Shown here piece after piece: positions 5,489 through 5,511 of a stretch of DNA of 5,511 bases; position 1 is the stretch's first letter, and the number at the start of each line of letters is the position of its first letter. A program made the position numbers and the translations under genes. Below the pieces are notes generated by a model. It made no database searches. It saw nothing but the letters and a program-made list of their open reading frames with translations, and was not told the origin of the DNA. This DNA is from Alphaproteobacteria bacterium. GTDB taxonomy: Bacteria; Pseudomonadota; Alphaproteobacteria; UBA8366; JADFVY01. The stretch lies in the NCBI GenBank assembly GCA_029881615.1, contig JAOUMF010000174.1, forward strand, positions 1 through 5,511. Reading direction: 5' to 3'.

Positions 5489-5511
5489 TGTGTATCGACG
5501 ATGCTTTGGAG

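Overview
This is a GC-rich bacterial window. Its dense same-strand gene packing, high-GC codon use and the type of transporter suggest an alphaproteobacterium. That placement is an inference from style, not from a marker gene. Every supported gene lies on the minus strand, so the window reads functionally from right to left.

Right part (about 5511 to 4420). The window opens with a probable Rho-independent terminator (5449-5488) of a gene that lies beyond the right edge. Next come a good sigma70-type promoter (TCGACA, 17 bp, TATCAT) and a leader of roughly 108 nt with a small hairpin. They serve a gene for a 185-residue exported protein of unknown function. A 63-residue unrecognised protein follows 49 bp downstream, and both genes have strong Shine-Dalgarno sites. 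A perfect 9-bp hairpin and a C-rich, G-poor transcript stretch follow and probably end this two-gene unit.

Left part (4197 to 1). Three tightly packed genes form what looks like one operon. They encode an ABC transporter ATPase of the PhnT2 / 2-aminoethylphosphonate type, a fused two-domain ABC permease of the matching PhnU2 type, and a formylglycine-type hydrolase. The hydrolase closely resembles phosphonate monoester hydrolase / phosphodiesterase of the alkaline phosphatase superfamily and is cut by the left edge. The gaps are 4 and 14 nt. The likely logic is import of an organophosphonate or phosphate/phosphonate ester followed by cytoplasmic hydrolysis, since the hydrolase has no signal peptide. 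No periplasmic binding protein gene is visible; it must be to the left of the window or elsewhere.

The least ordinary points are an insertion of about 130 residues between the first two membrane helices of the permease, an apparent Thr-to-Asp change at a reported active-site position of the hydrolase, the unknown secreted/small protein pair, and the G-quadruplex-capable / C-rich block between the two transcription units. I found no mobile element, CRISPR array, tRNA or rRNA, and nothing that I can call a wholly new system.
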